Positions 16,431-25,041 are shown, counted from the first letter of the stretch. The stretch is DNA of 33,189 nt from Euryarchaeota archaeon UBA89 (GCA_002495525.1 DAFS01000060.1:17269-50457), one strand, 5' to 3'. Notes: generated from the letters alone by a model not told the origin. Numbers and translations are program-made.

Positions 16431-17519
16431 ATGGCAATACCACAATGGAGAAGTATTCCTACCGTACTTTACCCTCAAGAAATCTTGGATAAAGCATTTA
16501 GAAAAGCTTCCAAACAATCTGATTTAGTCGAAGATCCAGATAAATATCATAGAGTTAGGAAGCAAATGGTCAGAATGATACAATCTGCTTCCGATACTAT
16601 TGATTCAACTCTGAGAAATTGGGTTGATAAATGGCCTAGCCTGAATGCTCTTTCTGAATTTGATAGGGCTTTGATAGATGCCGCGGTAGGGAATGATGAT
16701 TATCGTAGAAGTCTCGGTGCCATTCAATGGGCAGCAGAAAGAGTAAGTAAAATTTCAGGAGAATCTGAATCAAAAATTCTTCGTTTAAGAGATATAGAAA
16801 GTTTCCATGAAGCTAGGCGACATGCGTATGGTAGAATATCTTCTATCGTACATCAAATCTCTCCTCAAATACTATGGCTTGGAGAGGCTAGAGATATATT
16901 GAGAAAGTTACCTTCTGTAGATCCGGATGAGCCAGTAATTGTAGTAGCTGGCTCGCCAAATGTGGGTAAATCAGCCCTAATTGGAGCTTTATCTTCTGGA
17001 GAACCTGAAGTTGCTGCATACCCATTTACCACTAAACAGTTACATCTTGGACATTTCTTACATAGACGGCGTTCCTATCAAATGGTAGATACGCCAGGAT
17101 TGTTAGATAGGCCAATGGATGAAAGAAATCTAATTGAAATGCAAGCTATCGCTGCATTGGAAAACATTGGAGATATTCTAGTTGTACTTATAGATGCTAG
17201 TGAGTCTGGTGGCTCCTCTTTGGATGAGCAACAGAATCTATTGGATGAGATTAGATCATTAGTTACTGAAAGACCGATACTAGTGGTTTATTCTAAATCT
17301 GATATTCTTAAGGAAATACCAGAAGATGCAGAAAATCTTATTTCTACAATCACTGGTGAAGGAATAGAAGAACTACGTGATATACTGATAGATAAAATCG
17401 GTGCCGATAAAATCAATAATCCATTAATATTGCCAGAAAATTGGCATATTGAAGATAACTCTCTAGAGCCTTTAGGTACCAGATATGAGATTGAAAAACG
17501 AAGAGAAATAGATAATTAG
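16431..17519 (+). CDS. Nog1-family GTPase (archaeal)
   Basis: An Obg-related GTPase; eukaryotic Nog1 works in 60S ribosome assembly and the archaeal form is thought to act similarly. In 362 residues, about 165 form the N-terminal helical bundle. Then comes the G domain: G1 GSPNVGKSA at 174-182, G2 around YPFTTKQLHLGH, G3 DTPGLLDRP starting at Asp220, and G4 as YSKSD. The G4 Asn of the usual NKxD is replaced by Ser. Eukaryotic C-terminal extensions are missing, as expected in archaea. GGTGAG precedes the ATG. The stop codon overlaps the last codon of a convergent 38-residue zinc-ribbon ORF by four bases. Confidence 0.92.
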   Translation: MAIPQWRSIPTVLYPQEILDKAFRKASKQSDLVEDPDKYHRVRKQMVRMIQSASDTIDSTLRNWVDKWPSLNALSEFDRALIDAAVGNDDYRRSLGAIQWAAERVSKISGESESKILRLRDIESFHEARRHAYGRISSIVHQISPQILWLGEARDILRKLPSVDPDEPVIVVAGSPNVGKSALIGALSSGEPEVAAYPFTTKQLHLGHFLHRRRSYQMVDTPGLLDRPMDERNLIEMQAIAALENIGDILVVLIDASESGGSSLDEQQNLLDEIRSLVTERPILVVYSKSDILKEIPEDAENLISTITGEGIEELRDILIDKIGADKINNPLILPENWHIEDNSLEPLGTRYEIEKRREIDN

Positions 17520-17632
17520 TTTATGTGCCAAGTATGGCCACAGGTCTTACAGTACAAATCATATCCACCGTAAGATTTCTGCAATCCACTAACGTCTATT
17601 GTGGTTCCACAGTTCCTGCATTTCTCGCTCAT
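17516..17632 (-). CDS. 38-residue zinc-ribbon microprotein
   Basis: A very short ORF, ATG at 17632 to TAA at 17516-17518. Its product has two knuckles, CRNCG at residues 5-9 and CKTCGHTW at 28-35, separated by about 20 residues including YGGYDLY. This is a complete rubredoxin-like zinc ribbon, and the CGHTW ending is typical of small archaeal zinc-finger proteins. The four regularly placed cysteines in so short a frame argue for coding. Function is unknown; RNA, DNA or protein binding are all possible. It overlaps the convergent nog1 stop by four bases and follows a membrane-protein gene 49 bases upstream on the same strand. Confidence 0.72.
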   Translation of the reverse strand: MSEKCRNCGTTIDVSGLQKSYGGYDLYCKTCGHTWHIN

Positions 17633-17681
17633 GTTAATCCGAACTCACCAATGTTATTCAATCACTCGATACTTAATTCAC

Positions 17682-18275
17682 TTAACTCTCTCTAAACTTC
17701 AAGAAAAATTTCTTTATTGGGAAAGCCATTTCTCCAGCCCCTAAAAATAATGTTAATGATACTAATGCCAAAATAAATTCAACAAACCAATTGAGACTAA
17801 TTTGAGTACTTGTAGTTAGGGCCTGTTGATCTCCAATATCTGCCCCCTCTCTTCCACCTGTGATTATTCTATAGTCATCCGTCTTAATATTCCAAGTCAT
17901 TTGACCATCTAGTTCATTTGGACCACCTATAATGATATAATTTTCTACATCTTCAACTGTACATTCAGTCAGCCAACTTTCCTCATCTGGTGGACAAATT
18001 TCAGCTGCATCACTATTTACAACTGCAAACCAAGCATCATCAGCTTCTTGCCAAGATATTTGTAAATCAATATCTAGTATGCCAAAAATCGTTGGAGGGG
18101 ATATCTCTGGTGTCATTGCTATAAGACAGAGATCAGGATCTTCAAATTCGCAAGGTACCATGTCAATAACACTCCTCTCTGATGGAAGATCAATTCCCCT
18201 TAAGCTCCCTAATAGTAAGATTACACATAATAATCCTACAAATCCGGGAAGAACGGAGAGTAACCTAACCATCAT
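17682..18275 (-). CDS. Hypothetical two-helix membrane protein with an external domain
   Basis: About 197 residues that I do not recognise. An N-terminal hydrophobic helix (VRLLSVLPGFVGLLCVILLLG) and a C-terminal helix (WFVEFILALVSLTLFLGAGEM) bracket a roughly 125-residue acidic domain. That domain has at least four cysteines (MVPCEF, DLCLIA, EICPPDEE, LTECTVEDV), probably exported and disulfide-bonded, and a basic tail KKFFLKFRES. Starts possible are GTG 18284 or ATGs at 18275 and 18272; I use the first ATG. It lies 26 bases after the DUF2116-like gene, so it is probably third in the pyrH group. A type I/II topology cannot be settled from sequence alone. Confidence 0.6.
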   Translation of the reverse strand: MMVRLLSVLPGFVGLLCVILLLGSLRGIDLPSERSVIDMVPCEFEDPDLCLIAMTPEISPPTIFGILDIDLQISWQEADDAWFAVVNSDAAEICPPDEESWLTECTVEDVENYIIIGGPNELDGQMTWNIKTDDYRIITGGREGADIGDQQALTTSTQISLNWFVEFILALVSLTLFLGAGEMAFPIKKFFLKFRES

Positions 18276-18301
18276 AATAATCACTACTTAAATCTCTCAA
18301 T

Positions 18302-18610
18302 TTAAGTTAACGCTCCCATGAGTTGTAAAATTATTGGTATGATAAAAATAGCAACTCCAACATAAAGTAAAATTGAAAGTCTTTTTCTTGATTTCTCTTT
18401 TCTTTCTTGATTAATTCGACAGTCATCATCATCGCAGATTAATGAATGATTTCCAAGTGGAATTGGTATTGAACATTCCACGCAGTGTTTGTGTGCTTCG
18501 AATAATACACCCTTCCTCGCCTTCTTCCGTTTTCTTGAAACTACAGATTTTTCTTTTGCTTGGCTAGCAGTCGTTGTAGCCATCTTAGCAATCTTTTCTG
18601 CCCTACTCAT
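18302..18610 (-). CDS. DUF2116-like zinc-ribbon and transmembrane protein
   Basis: A 102-residue protein. It has a basic N-terminus (KRKKARKG), a short zinc-binding module HKHCVECSIPIPLGNHSLICDDDDCR (given here in pieces: HKHCVEC, then ICDDDDC) near residues 41-64, a basic linker RKEKSRKR, and one C-terminal transmembrane helix (LLYVGVAIFIIPIILQLMG). This order matches the archaeal DUF2116 proteins, membrane-anchored zinc ribbons of unknown role. The start ATG overlaps the pyrH stop by four bases, so translation is probably coupled to UMP kinase. Confidence is good for the architecture, moderate for the family name. Confidence 0.75.
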   Translation of the reverse strand: MSRAEKIAKMATTTASQAKEKSVVSRKRKKARKGVLFEAHKHCVECSIPIPLGNHSLICDDDDCRINQERKEKSRKRLSILLYVGVAIFIIPIILQLMGALT

Positions 18611-19323
18611 CTTTCCAGCTCCGAAGCAATCCTTGTCCCCTCAAAATCTAATCCTAAAATTGCATGCTTAAATCGTTCAATTTTTCGTCCATCTATTATA
18701 TTCAATTCAATATTTGCTTTTTTGGCATCAAAAACTGCAACAGGATCTACTACACTCGACTTTCCTGCTTCTTTATGTTCTGCAGGTCCCACAATTTGTT
18801 GTAATTCATCATGTGTTAATTTGTCAAATGACTTGGCATTTGGATTTTCTCTGGGGTCTTCATTGAAAACTTTCTCAACATTTGTAGCAATTATACACTT
18901 ATCTGCATTCACCGCTATCGCTAATCTTGTAGCCACTGCATCAGTGGTATGACCCGGTTCAGTTCCTCCCATTACTATTACAGGCCTTTCTTCAAGTAAT
19001 TGTACTGCTTCATTAACACTTGATGGTATAATTCCAGAAACAAAGATGCCGGCTTCTGTAAAAGCCTCTCTAATTATTGTAGCATTGAGTCTAGTTGCAG
19101 CAATACCAATTTTATCTAAGTGGTAGTCATCATTAATTAATGGTTTAGCTAATGATATTCCTTCTCTTGCCGGAGCACCACCTCCAATCACTAATCCAAA
19201 CTTGTCTCCTGCAGATACCCGATCCCTAATTAACGAAATTAACTGACTTAACCATACATGTTTCTCTTCTACTTCTGGGCGCAATAAACTACCGCCTATT
19301 GCTGCCACAATGATGGTCATCAT
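18607..19323 (-). CDS. pyrH: Uridylate (UMP) kinase, archaeal type
   Basis: Phosphorylates UMP to UDP in pyrimidine nucleotide synthesis. The 238-residue amino-acid-kinase fold shows AAIGGSLLRP at the N-terminus, VIGGGAPAREGI near residue 45, IGIAATRLNA, the characteristic GGTEPGHTTDAVATRLA around 119-135, and NVEKVFNEDPRENPNA. The PGHTTDAVA stretch and TRLNA separate archaeal UMP kinase from isopentenyl phosphate kinase and acetylglutamate kinase. Two tandem ATGs (19323, 19320) begin it. It is first in a minus-strand group and diverges from aRF1. carAB and dut elsewhere in the window belong to the same pathway. Confidence 0.92.
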   Translation of the reverse strand: MMTIIVAAIGGSLLRPEVEEKHVWLSQLISLIRDRVSAGDKFGLVIGGGAPAREGISLAKPLINDDYHLDKIGIAATRLNATIIREAFTEAGIFVSGIIPSSVNEAVQLLEERPVIVMGGTEPGHTTDAVATRLAIAVNADKCIIATNVEKVFNEDPRENPNAKSFDKLTHDELQQIVGPAEHKEAGKSSVVDPVAVFDAKKANIELNIIDGRKIERFKHAILGLDFEGTRIASELER

Positions 19324-19418
19324 GTAAACGGAGACACTACTTCTCTATCAATGTCTAGGCTAGGTTAAGGATGAAGGGTTGAAATGCCCGCCTCTTTGCC
19401 CATATACGAGGGTAGGCT

Positions 19419-20666
19419 ATGTCAGAGGACTTAGAGATGCAAAAACGTAAACTTCGCGCTCGTAAGACTCTCGAAGAAGTTTCGAAGATGAGAGGTATGG
19501 GAACTGAGTTAGTTACTGTAATAATACCTCCTGAGAAGATGTTATCAGATGTTCGTCATCATTTAATTCAAGAGGGTGGGCAAGCAGCTAATATTAAGTC
19601 TAAATCTACTAAAAAACATGTTACAGATGCTATAGAATCAGCAGTTTCTACACTGGGGAGATATAAGACTCCTGGGGAAAGAGGAATTGCTTTGTTTGTA
19701 GGTCATGTAATAACTGGGAATAATAAAAGTAGATTAATTTCAGTAGTGGTCGATGATCCACCAGAACCTTTTCCTTCGTTCAGATACCGTTGTGATTCTT
19801 CTTTCGAAACTTCTCAACTTGAAGATATGTTAATTGATAAAACAGCTTATGGATTATTTGTTATTGACAGGTCTGAATCAGCTTATGGTTTAGCATCAGG
19901 AAAAAGACATCATTGTCAAGAGCATATTACATCACAAGTGCCGTCTAAGCATGGTAGAGGGGGGCAATCTGCTCAAAGGTTTGAGAGATTAATCGAAGAA
20001 GCAGCTCATAATTTTTTCAAGAAGTCAGCCGAAAGAGCCTGTGCTTACTGGCTACCAATGATAGAAGATCTGAAAGGAATAATCATTGGGGGTCCTGGCG
20101 CAACTAAAGATTTCGTTGTTAAAAATAATTATTTCCATCATGAAATTAACAAATTAATTAGGGAACCACATTTTGATGTAGGATATTCAAATGATTCAGG
20201 ACTAAGAGAACTAATTCAAAGAGCTGGAGGTTTGATGGATCAAATAGAATTGGATGTTGAAAGGCGTTTAGTCGATAATTTCCTTAGAGAAGTAATGCAA
20301 ACACATCCTAAAGCCACATATGGTGAGATGATGATTAGAGCAGCTCTAGATCAAGGGGCAGTGGCGACGTTATTACTTTCTGAGGGTTTAAGAAAACGTA
20401 GAGTAGGATGGATTTGTAAAACGTGTTCTCATGAATGGAGTCAAACACAGAATAGTTTGACAGATACGCCTAAATGCCCTAAGTGTGATTCGGATAAACT
20501 TGTTGAAGATCCTGAAAAAACAATGGATCTAATCGATGAACTGACAGAACTTGCATCTCATACATCTGCTAAAGTGATTTTAGTTTCATTAGATACTGAA
20601 GAAGGGTCTACCTTGAGTACTTCCTTTGGAGGTATTGCGGCAATGTTAAGATATGCGTGGTCCTAG
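19419..20666 (+). CDS. prf1: Peptide chain release factor aRF1
   Basis: Recognises all three stop codons and triggers peptide release. The 415 residues show the eRF1/aRF1 layout. Domain 1 has NIKS at 58-61 and YxCxxxF (Tyr123, Cys125, Phe129) for stop recognition. Domain 2 has GGQ at 181-183 within HGRGGQSAQRF. Domain 3 has an inserted zinc-ribbon mini-domain (CKTCSHEW...CPKC, about 331-355). All catalytic positions are intact, consistent with standard termination; TAA, TAG and TGA are all used in this window. argS starts nine bases after the stop. The 95-base gap to the divergent pyrH must hold both promoters, but I see no convincing TATA box. Confidence 0.97.
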   Translation: MSEDLEMQKRKLRARKTLEEVSKMRGMGTELVTVIIPPEKMLSDVRHHLIQEGGQAANIKSKSTKKHVTDAIESAVSTLGRYKTPGERGIALFVGHVITGNNKSRLISVVVDDPPEPFPSFRYRCDSSFETSQLEDMLIDKTAYGLFVIDRSESAYGLASGKRHHCQEHITSQVPSKHGRGGQSAQRFERLIEEAAHNFFKKSAERACAYWLPMIEDLKGIIIGGPGATKDFVVKNNYFHHEINKLIREPHFDVGYSNDSGLRELIQRAGGLMDQIELDVERRLVDNFLREVMQTHPKATYGEMMIRAALDQGAVATLLLSEGLRKRRVGWICKTCSHEWSQTQNSLTDTPKCPKCDSDKLVEDPEKTMDLIDELTELASHTSAKVILVSLDTEEGSTLSTSFGGIAAMLRYAWS

Positions 20667-20674
20667 GTGATTTA

Positions 20675-22402
20675 ATGAGGGAACTTCTTAATGAAATAGT
20701 TCCAAGCTTATCAGTTGCTATGGAGAAATTAGAATTAAATCACGATCAATGGGTGAATTTACTTGGTAATTCTACTGATAAATTACATGGCGATATAACT
20801 CTGCCTTGTCATACATTTTCCAAAATTTTAAGAAAATCCCCTAATGACATAGCAATAGAAATTGCAAATATTCTTGGTTCTGAATTATCAGAAATTTCAG
20901 ATATTAATATTGTAAATGGTTTTCTAAATTTCAAAGCAAAAAATTCTTGGATTTCTAAGAAAATTTCCTCTCTTAATTCTGATCCTAGGTTGGGTGTCGA
21001 GTTAGAAAATAGCAAAACCATTGTTATAGACTATTCATCGCCAAATATTGCTAAAAGGATGCATGTTGGTCACCTAAGATCGACAGTGATTGGTGACGCA
21101 TTATCAAGGATATTACTGTTCAAGGGACATAATGTAGTTGGAGAAAATCATATTGGTGACTGGGGTACTCCTTTCGGTATGTTGATAGAACACTTTATTG
21201 AATGTGATAACAATAATGTTGGCGATATAGATCTTTCAACTTTCTATAAAGAGGCGAGATATAAATTTGATAATATCGATGATTTTGCTCTCCGTTCAAG
21301 AAAAAGAGTTGTTAAACTTCAATCTAGAGATCCGGAAACTATTGATTTATGGCAGAATTTAGTTGATTATTCACTAGTGCATTTTAATTCAGTCTATCAA
21401 ATGTTAGGTGTTCTTCTCGATGATGATAATTTAGCAGGTGAATCTATGTTCGAGGAACTACTTCCAGAAGTGGTTAAACGTCTTGAGTCTAAGAATTTGA
21501 TTGTTGAAAGTGAGGGTGCTTTAGTGGTATTCCCTGATGGTTGGTATAATCGTGAAAATGAACCGCTTCCTCTTATTATCCGTAAAGGTGATGGTGGTTA
21601 CAATTATGCTACCACTGATCTTGCATGTATAATAAATCGTGTTGAATCCATAGGGTGTAATGAGATGCTGTATGTTGTTGGTGCGGAGCAATCACAACAT
21701 TTCTCGATGGTTTTTCAAGTAGCTAAAGATGCAGAATTCATGGGTGAAGAGATTAAAGCAGTACATGTTCCATTTGGTTTAGTCATGGGTTCAGACGGTA
21801 AAAAATTAGCTAGCCGCGAAGGTAAAGCAATTACTCTGAAGGAATTATTAGAAGAATCAGTTACTAGAGCAGAAAAATTAATTCTTGAAAAAAATCCCTC
21901 TATGCCTGATTCTGATCGTAGTAAAGTCTCTAGGATGATAGGAATAGGTGCAATAAAATACGCTGACTTATCTATCGATAGAAATAAAAATTATGTTTTT
22001 GATTGGAACAAAATGTTATCATTTGATGGAAATACTGCTCCTTATTTACAGTATGCACATGCTAGGATATGTAGTATTTTTCGCAGAACATCTATTTCTC
22101 GTGAATCTACAATTGATTCAGAAATCTTAGTAGTAAACGATTTTGAAAAATCTCTTTCTAAGTCCATAATTGGATTTTCTGAATCAATTGATGAGACAAT
22201 AAATAGTTACAGCCCTCATCGTTTAGCAGTTTATTTACATCATTTAGCGCAAGATTTCGCCTCATTCTATGAGAATTGCCCTGTTTTAGTTTCTGATGAT
22301 GAGAATACGATGAATAGTAGACTAGCTTTGTGTAATTTAACTGCGAGAACATTGAAGACTGGATTAGGACTTTTGGGGATTGAAACACCTGAAAATATGT
22401 AA
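20675..22402 (+). CDS. argS: Arginyl-tRNA synthetase
   Basis: Charges tRNA-Arg. The 575 residues have an N-terminal Add-1-like domain, HIGH as HVGH at 130-133 in MHVGHLRSTVIGD, the conserved NHIGDWGTPFGML segment, YATTDLA and the GVEQSQHF-like GAEQSQHF. The KMSKS-equivalent is GSDGKKLASREGKAITL, and an alpha-helical DALR anticodon domain ends the protein (YLQYAHARICSIFR...). I start at the ATG at 20675, which has AGGTGAT just upstream. An in-frame GTG at 20657 would overlap the aRF1 stop. The stop abuts that of the convergent thioredoxin-like gene with no gap. Confidence 0.96.
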   Translation: MRELLNEIVPSLSVAMEKLELNHDQWVNLLGNSTDKLHGDITLPCHTFSKILRKSPNDIAIEIANILGSELSEISDINIVNGFLNFKAKNSWISKKISSLNSDPRLGVELENSKTIVIDYSSPNIAKRMHVGHLRSTVIGDALSRILLFKGHNVVGENHIGDWGTPFGMLIEHFIECDNNNVGDIDLSTFYKEARYKFDNIDDFALRSRKRVVKLQSRDPETIDLWQNLVDYSLVHFNSVYQMLGVLLDDDNLAGESMFEELLPEVVKRLESKNLIVESEGALVVFPDGWYNRENEPLPLIIRKGDGGYNYATTDLACIINRVESIGCNEMLYVVGAEQSQHFSMVFQVAKDAEFMGEEIKAVHVPFGLVMGSDGKKLASREGKAITLKELLEESVTRAEKLILEKNPSMPDSDRSKVSRMIGIGAIKYADLSIDRNKNYVFDWNKMLSFDGNTAPYLQYAHARICSIFRRTSISRESTIDSEILVVNDFEKSLSKSIIGFSESIDETINSYSPHRLAVYLHHLAQDFASFYENCPVLVSDDENTMNSRLALCNLTARTLKTGLGLLGIETPENM

Positions 22403-22723
22403 TCAAATAATCTCTTTAACTATTTTCACATTTCCTCTGACGGATTTTATTCTTTTTGATTCAATAATTAAAGTCCAAAATGGTACAAAGTCAACTTCGA
22501 TTTTTATCCATTCTAGTTTATCTATCAGTTCTTTAGATCTGGGATTATCTAAATTAATTTTATTAACAATAAGATGTTCAACTTTATTATTATTTTTCTC
22601 TAGATAGTTCTCAACTTCTCTACAATCTTCACATGATTCTTTAGTTATCAAAAGTAAATAATTAGGTATTCTATTAATCGTCTCCCAATCCTTAATTGAT
22701 ATAATTTCGTTTATTGTAATCAA
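22403..22723 (-). CDS. Thioredoxin-fold protein with a CxxC motif
   Basis: A small protein with a redox-like core: a strand YLLLITKESCEDC whose CEDC is the active-site candidate, a helix, an IVNKINLDN strand, then VDFVPFWTLII where Val-Pro is the expected cis-proline, and a final strand/helix. This fits a divergent thioredoxin or glutaredoxin-like fold; it is not a standard WCGPC thioredoxin. The start is uncertain. The only ATG (22795) lies inside the divergent peroxiredoxin gene, so I use the in-frame TTG at 22723, giving 106 residues. Its neighbour is the BCP peroxiredoxin, so it could be its reductant, but that is inference from position. Confidence 0.62.
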   Translation of the reverse strand: MITINEIISIKDWETINRIPNYLLLITKESCEDCREVENYLEKNNNKVEHLIVNKINLDNPRSKELIDKLEWIKIEVDFVPFWTLIIESKRIKSVRGNVKIVKEII

Positions 22724-22770
22724 CTCCTGACGATGGTTATCTTTGAATGGCTCTATGCACCCGCGAGTGT

Positions 22771-23229
22771 ATGGTATCAGTAGGCGACACAGCACCTGAC
22801 TTTACTTTGATGGCGAATGACAGAAATATGGTTACTCTAAGTGACTCAATAGGAAATAAGGTAGTCTTAGTATTTTATCCTGCTGCTTTCACCGGTGTTT
22901 GTACAACTGAAATGTGTACTTTTAGGGACTTTATGGCTGATTTTGAAAATGTTGAGGCCGAAGTTCTTGGAATCAGTGCCGATTCTATATTTTCTAATAA
23001 TGAGTTTTCAAAAACAAACTCAATAGGATTTCCATTGCTTTCTGATGTAAATAGGAGTGCTATAAATTCTTATGGTATTGGTATTGATTTTGTTATGCCA
23101 GGATATATCGCTGCTCAGAGGTCTGTGTTCGTAATCAATGAGGATGGAAAAATTGGTTATCGCTGGGTTGCTGAAAATCCAGGTATAGAACCAAATTATC
23201 AAGAAATTATTGATTTTTGTAAGAGATAG
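22771..23229 (+). CDS. bcp: Peroxiredoxin, BCP/PrxQ type
   Basis: Thiol peroxidase that reduces hydrogen peroxide and organic peroxides in the cytosol. The 152 residues begin VSVGDTAPDFTLMAND and carry the peroxidatic motif PAAFTGVC, with a second cysteine five residues later in TTEMC, the spacing of atypical 2-Cys BCP enzymes. The C-terminal part has the conserved QRSVFVINEDGKIGYRW strand pair. The ATG at 22771 gives the usual family length; an in-frame ATG at 22747 would add eight residues. It diverges from a thioredoxin-like gene and converges with ubiX, six bases beyond its stop. Confidence 0.93.
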   Translation: MVSVGDTAPDFTLMANDRNMVTLSDSIGNKVVLVFYPAAFTGVCTTEMCTFRDFMADFENVEAEVLGISADSIFSNNEFSKTNSIGFPLLSDVNRSAINSYGIGIDFVMPGYIAAQRSVFVINEDGKIGYRWVAENPGIEPNYQEIIDFCKR

Positions 23230-23235
23230 AGTATC

Positions 23236-23808
23236 TTACTTTACTTCTTCGCCAGACCATCTTTTACTTAATTCATGTTCAATGTCAAGTTGATCTAGTA
23301 TTCTCGCCACTACAAAATCAATTAATTCTTCAATGGTACTTGGTTTGTGATAGAATCCCGGACTTGCAGGAAGTATGATAACACCCCAAGTCGACATTTT
23401 CGTCATTGCTTCTAGGTGAGCGGTTGCAAAAGGAGTTTCTCTAGGGACTAGAATCAACTTCCTTCTTTCTTTTAGAGCAACAAGAGCACTCCTAGTAGCT
23501 AGGTTATCTGAAATTCCAGCAGCAATTTTCCCTATGGTAGTTCCACTAGTTGGACAAATTATGTATGCATCGTATTTTGCAGACCCGGAGGCAGGTTTAG
23601 CAGCTAAATTATGATTATCATGTAATGTAACTCCTTTAATCTTAGCTAAATCTTTTGCAGTCATATCACATTCTAAATGTAAGTTGATTGCACCAGTTTT
23701 TGTTACTATCAAATCTACCTCCCAAGAAGCATCTGAAAGTGCTTCTACAAGTCGTACAGCGTACTGTGCACCAGATGCACCAGTTAAGGCTACAACAGCG
23801 GATGGCAT
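23236..23808 (-). CDS. ubiX: Flavin prenyltransferase UbiX
   Basis: Attaches a dimethylallyl group to FMN, making prenylated FMN for UbiD-type decarboxylases. The 190-residue flavodoxin-like protein has the VVALTGASGAQYAVRLVEAL opening, a CPTSGTTIGKIAAGISDNL strand-loop, LVPRETPFATAHLEAM and a late LPASPGFYHKPSTIEELIDF segment. All are characteristic. I start at the ATG at 23808; an in-frame ATG at 23826 would add six residues. It is last in the minus-strand lipoate/dehydrogenase cluster, 36 bases after the aminotransferase stop, so co-transcription is possible but not certain. No ubiD partner lies in the window. Confidence 0.93.
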   Translation of the reverse strand: MPSAVVALTGASGAQYAVRLVEALSDASWEVDLIVTKTGAINLHLECDMTAKDLAKIKGVTLHDNHNLAAKPASGSAKYDAYIICPTSGTTIGKIAAGISDNLATRSALVALKERRKLILVPRETPFATAHLEAMTKMSTWGVIILPASPGFYHKPSTIEELIDFVVARILDQLDIEHELSKRWSGEEVK

Positions 23809-23844
23809 GAAACCCCGTGAGAACATGACATCTTGAAGTATTGC

Positions 23845-25041
23845 TTAATTTCTACAGACATTATTCAACGCAAATACTAAGAATTCATATTCATCTAAGT
23901 TATTATAAATCTGAGCAGAAATACGCATATATCTTCCTTCTGGGTTAGGCCAATACCATACTGGAACTTGTATTTTATATTTATTTAGAAGATCTATATG
24001 GATTGAATCAGGTTTATGAATCGAAAGATCTGTAAAATCATCAAAATTTAATTTTATCGTGGCTATGCTTGATAGCATTTCATCTGGACAGGGTGGGGTA
24101 ATATCTAATTTTTTACAGAGGTATTTTCTTGCTTCTTTAACTAGATTATTATTATGCCTCATTATTTCTTCCCAACTCATCCCCACCATATTACAAACTT
24201 CATTGATGACGTATGGGATTACACACCATGCGGATATATCTCTGGTCCCTGTCCAATCGAATTCATGACGGAATCTCGAAGTTCCTTCTAAAGGGGCAGT
24301 CATTCCATGGCTAATAGTAAGGGGATGGATAAATTCTTGCATATCTTTTCTTACATGTAAAAAAGCTGAACCTTTTGGCGCACACAGCCATTTATGACAA
24401 TTACTAGTAGTAAATGATGCTCCAATCTTTTCTAAATCTAGAGGAATCATTCCAATTCCATGTGCTGCATCAAGAAGTACTTTTACACCTTTTTTTTCTA
24501 GTAATTCAACTAATTTTTCAAAAGGCATTTTTATACCGGTTGGACTAGTCACTGTATCAATTAATGCTAATTTCGTTCTTTCAGTGACACATCCCATAAT
24601 CAGTTCAATTATGGTATCTTCATCATTTATTGGAAAAGGTATCTCGCAAGTCACAACTGTAGCATCATTCTTTTTAGCAACAAAATCTATTGTATTTCTA
24701 CAAGCTTGGTACGCATGATTAGGAACTAAAATCTCATCATTATTATTAAAATTTAGAGATCTTAAAACTGTATTAACTCCTGAAGTGGCGTTTTCAATCA
24801 ATGCTAAATCATCATAATCACATTTTACAAATTTTGCAATCGCTTTTCTAGCTTCCAATAGTGCTTCAGGCGCAATTTCTTCATAGAACTTCACAGGATC
24901 CCTTTCAACCAGTTTTTGCCATCGTTTTTGTTCTTCTAAAACTATTTTTGGGGTTGCTCCATATGAACCATGATTCAAAAAAATAGTTTCTTCATCAAGT
25001 CCCCAAAATTCAGAAACAGGATTTTTCTTCGGTCTATTCAT
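23845..25041 (-). CDS. Class V aminotransferase-fold PLP enzyme, isopenicillin-N epimerase-like
   Basis: A 398-residue fold-type I PLP protein. FLNHGSYGATPKIVLEEQ opens it, ENATSGVNTVLRSL is the cofactor-phosphate region, DAAHGIGMIPLDL holds the PLP-ring Asp-His, and SNCHKWLCAPKGSAFLHV holds the Schiff-base lysine. The end, MRISAQIYNNLDEYEFLVFAL, is the family's usual closure. The sequence type is that annotated as isopenicillin-N epimerase or CefD-like, which in most organisms has nothing to do with antibiotics. No catalytic-loop cysteine of a cysteine desulfurase is evident. It overlaps the lipB stop by four bases (ATGA), so it is firmly in the lipoate operon, which hints at a link to sulfur or amino acid supply. 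The true substrate is unknown. Confidence 0.85.
   Translation of the reverse strand: MNRPKKNPVSEFWGLDEETIFLNHGSYGATPKIVLEEQKRWQKLVERDPVKFYEEIAPEALLEARKAIAKFVKCDYDDLALIENATSGVNTVLRSLNFNNNDEILVPNHAYQACRNTIDFVAKKNDATVVTCEIPFPINDEDTIIELIMGCVTERTKLALIDTVTSPTGIKMPFEKLVELLEKKGVKVLLDAAHGIGMIPLDLEKIGASFTTSNCHKWLCAPKGSAFLHVRKDMQEFIHPLTISHGMTAPLEGTSRFRHEFDWTGTRDISAWCVIPYVINEVCNMVGMSWEEIMRHNNNLVKEARKYLCKKLDITPPCPDEMLSSIATIKLNFDDFTDLSIHKPDSIHIDLLNKYKIQVPVWYWPNPEGRYMRISAQIYNNLDEYEFLVFALNNVCRN

Noticed and set aside
18560..18952. A 130-residue plus-strand open frame across the DUF2116-like and pyrH genes
   Set aside because: It is antisense to two recognisable genes and its translation has no known motif.
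18607..19323. Isopentenyl phosphate kinase as the identity of the amino-acid-kinase gene
   Set aside because: The TRLNA and GGTxPGHTTDAVA motifs are those of archaeal UMP kinase.
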